DNA of 64,000 nucleotides from Botryotinia globosa (lineage: Eukaryota; Ascomycota; Leotiomycetes; Helotiales; Sclerotiniaceae): contig RCSZ01000005.1 of the NCBI GenBank assembly GCA_014898425.1, positions 2,196,501 to 2,260,500 on the forward strand. Direction: 5' to 3'. Position numbers and translations under genes: made by a program. The first letter of the stretch is position 1; each line of letters opens with the position of its first letter. Below the pieces are notes generated by a model that made no database searches, was not told the origin of the DNA, and saw only the letters and a list, made by a program, of their open reading frames with translations. Below are positions 61,495 to 64,000 of this stretch, one piece after another.

Positions 61495-64000
61495 CTAAAA
61501 TAAACTCCATCCACCCCTTCCGTTTTCTTTTCCACCAGGTCCTCTCACACCCTCCTTTCCAGGTCCTCCTCTCCCATTCTTGGGTCCCCTCTGAGGTCTT
61601 CTTGCCTCTCCGTTATCCAACTCGCGTAAATCTCTCAACCCTTCCATTTTCCCCAGGACCAACTCCAATAACTCTTTCCTTCTAATAACTTCTAGATGTC
61701 TCTCAACCTTCTTATCCTCTCTCGCAAACTTCTCAACTTCTTCTTTTGTTAAACCTCTGCCTAATCTTTGATCCAATTCTCTAGGGAATTGGTAGAAGAA
61801 TTCGGAGAGAAGTTCGACGTTTAGAAAAAGAACAGCAGTTGAAGTGAGTTTGGTGGAGACGACGTCGAGGAAGACTTCGGGACAATAGTACTTGTTTTTG
61901 AGGGAGGCGCATTGGGTAGATTTAAGGGCTTTGAGTCGAAGAGCGAGGAGGGCGGAGCGATCACGGAGAAAGACCGCTTCACGACCTGATAAGAGTGTTA
62001 GCGATGCGCACAAAAGATGGAAGAGAATATGAAAATACCTTTTTGCAATAAAGCAGAACTGAATCCACCAGCACCACTAGCGTCACCATCAACAATAATT
62101 TCACCCTTTCTAGCTTTATCAACAAAACTCATCACATCTCTCAACTTCTTTCTTCCACCAACATGTTGCTCCAAATTCTTAGATGCATCTTCACAAGCTT
62201 TGAGTTCATTCTTCAAAACCGAGGTAACATTTTCTCTACCTCGTGACCATTCACTATCTTCAACATCGATTTCAAACTTATATGGCTTTATACAGTTCTC
62301 AACTTGATCACTTGTACTGTAGAATCTCTCGTTCAAAATGCCAGCTGCGGCATCGGTGATAGCTTGACGAGCGAATGGGTGAGCTGCAAACGTCGATTGG
62401 GATATCAAACGATCAACATGGCTTTGAATTGCATTGGCTACAACTTGAGTTGCAAGACGACCAATACCGAGTTTAGTAAGAGCAGAAGTAGAGGCATCGA
62501 GTTTACGGTGCCAGAAAAGGGAGTCTGGGTCAGCTGTTGGGAGCTCGGCTAGTGTATTGGGTTCTGGTGATGAGGGCGAAAGATCCGAAATAGGTCTGTT
62601 CCAGTAACGTGCAGCTAAAAGATCTAACACTCGTTGATCAAGCTCTTCTTTTAGCATCTCACGGACTTGTGGTCGTCCAAAAGTTTCGGCAAATTCCTTA
62701 AATGAATGCTTGAAAGCGTCTAGACTCTCGGCAAGGTAAGATTCTGCAGAAAGAGGACGGTCGTTATATTGAACCTTGAACTCATAAGTTGCTTCTTCAA
62801 GCTCTTGGTGAATGGCGTCGCTAGTAGTTTGAAGACTCGCCGCCATGGTTTGTTCCAGTACATGCATAAGCTTCTTACGGAGAGTGGTAGTGCCGACATT
62901 TAGTCCAGCATCAGGTCCATACTCCATAGGATGAGACGAAAAGAATGCGTGCTCATTCTTGATGATGGCTTCCGAGATACTTCCATTTCCTGCTTTGAAC
63001 AATGATCTAGTTTGTGATTGTTGTGGGGCTCGTGACACAACACCAACATAACCGAGTCTTAAGGGGTATTTTCGATCATTGAGGATGGAGACTCCTCTTG
63101 CAGGATCGACAAGGTCCATCTTTGTGATGACGCCAATAGTACGTTCACCTCGTGGATCAACTCTTCGGCTTGCTCGTAAAGCAGTTGAGTTAGCTAAATC
63201 CACGTCTGCAGCAGAAATAGCAAGAATGACATTAGGAGGTTGAATGTACTTGTCGCACAAATCGGCTATTTTTTGCTTCAGTTGCGCTGGTTGATCTTCA
63301 CCAACAACCTGAATATATCCAGGCAGATCAATGAGGGATAAGTCAGGAACATGGGGTGAAGAGATGGTTAACTGGATTGGGTCATCGGAAACACATTCTG
63401 TGTCAGGAACGGCCAAATTCAGTTCCGTCAATGTCCTTTGGATATGGGAGAAGTCGGTGATTTTTCCTAGACCAAGAGCAGGAAATTCTCCATATTCCGC
63501 CTGTGAATCAGGGGTGTTGACGAGGGTCAACTCTATGGGTCGTCGTGTGACCATATTTGAACCCTTAGGTAAGAATTCGTGCCCTACGATTGCTTCTAGC
63601 ACAGAGCTTTTCCCCGATGATTGTGAACCAATAACCACAATTGATGGTAAAGTAAGAGCATTTGACTGCCCCACAGTCTGCAAAATAGTTCTGATCTCAA
63701 TCATTTTTTTAGTCAGAACCATCATTTGGTCATCCCGGGCAGCAACTGCTGGAGTTTTGTCGTCTTCTGAATATTGATCATATCCGTAGGCGGCAACACT
63801 TCCGACTGCAGCTGCAGCTCCCATTCTACTTTGTTTGGGAGGTTCCCTGCCAGGGCCCCCACCCCCACCTCCACCATTCCCTTCCCCAATCTCTTCATGA
63901 ATTCGTAATACCTTCTGCATCCATTCCGGCAATTCGACGGATCCCTTTGTTTTCTCCCATCCTGATCGTGTTTGACTTGCAATATCTTTTGCACTGCCGA
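61495..64000 (-). CDS. MGM1: Mgm1, mitochondrial inner-membrane dynamin-like GTPase (5' part missing)
   Basis: Exons 62039 to beyond 64000 and 61495-61985 are joined across a 53-bp intron (GTATTT...ATCAG). About 815 residues are visible and the frame is open to the window edge, so the N-terminus with targeting signal and membrane anchor is cut off. Motifs: P-loop GSQSSGKSS at about 63599-63637 with the conserved Thr in NMVTRRPIELT, DLPG at about 63315-63329, and TKMD at about 63114-63126. The last exon is a GTPase-effector-like segment (from REAVFLRDRSALLALRLKAL) with a Gly/Arg-rich tail. SRMGAAAAVGSVAAYGYDQY before the GTPase may be the rhomboid-protease cleavage region. Mgm1/OPA1 drives inner-membrane fusion and cristae maintenance and exists as long and short forms. 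The Gly-rich linker and Arg/Gly tail are variable in fungi. Confidence 0.95.

Overview
The window looks like nuclear chromosomal DNA of a filamentous ascomycete. Short introns with GTATGT/GTAAGA-type donors, a Mub1/SamB MYND protein, an Ebp2 nucleolar protein, a Zrg17-type CDF zinc transporter and an Mgm1 dynamin fit this. The protein flavour and the sharply bounded AT-rich blocks suggest a Leotiomycete such as Botrytis/Sclerotinia, but I cannot prove the genus. The AT-rich blocks carry the mark of repeat-induced point mutation (RIP): repeat copies differ mostly by C/T and G/A transitions, TpA is abundant, and no long reading frames survive.

Layout. (1) 1-2.6 kb: AT-rich repeat debris, two copies of a 123-bp MITE in inverted orientation, a possible Fot1/pogo-type transposon end at 940, and a poorly resolved possibly spliced locus at 1610-2391. 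(2) 2.6-13.4 kb: about 10.8 kb of ordinary-composition DNA with no gene I can support, rich in microsatellites, with one 448-bp terminal-inverted-repeat element (7933-8380). (3) 13459-15366 (+): a MYND zinc-finger gene of the SamB/Mub1 family. (4) 16.65-54.5 kb: a 38-kb, extremely AT-rich block that resolves into a nested transposon stack. It holds a 1.3-kb TIR element; a 10.7-kb LTR retrotransposon (A); a solo LTR split by a MITE; and a 5.9-kb LTR retrotransposon (family 3) into which a 6.7-kb element (C) and a second 10.7-kb element (B) inserted. A fold-back element and a solo LTR follow. Most insertions have visible target-site duplications. (5) 55.2-64 kb: a compact conserved gene block with EBP2 (-), a two-TM fungal membrane protein (-), a Zrg17-like zinc transporter (+) and MGM1 (-, running off the right edge).

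The right-hand genes are housekeeping genes of different pathways (ribosome biogenesis, secretory-pathway zinc supply, mitochondrial inner-membrane fusion), and nothing suggests they form a functional cluster. No biosynthetic cluster, CRISPR array, rRNA or tRNA gene was recognised. The most unexpected signal is a 27-bp palindrome. At least 15 copies are seen, in three LTR-retrotransposon families inside the AT block and not in the gene-bearing parts. Its ancestral form can be inferred because the two arms differ almost only by RIP-type transitions.
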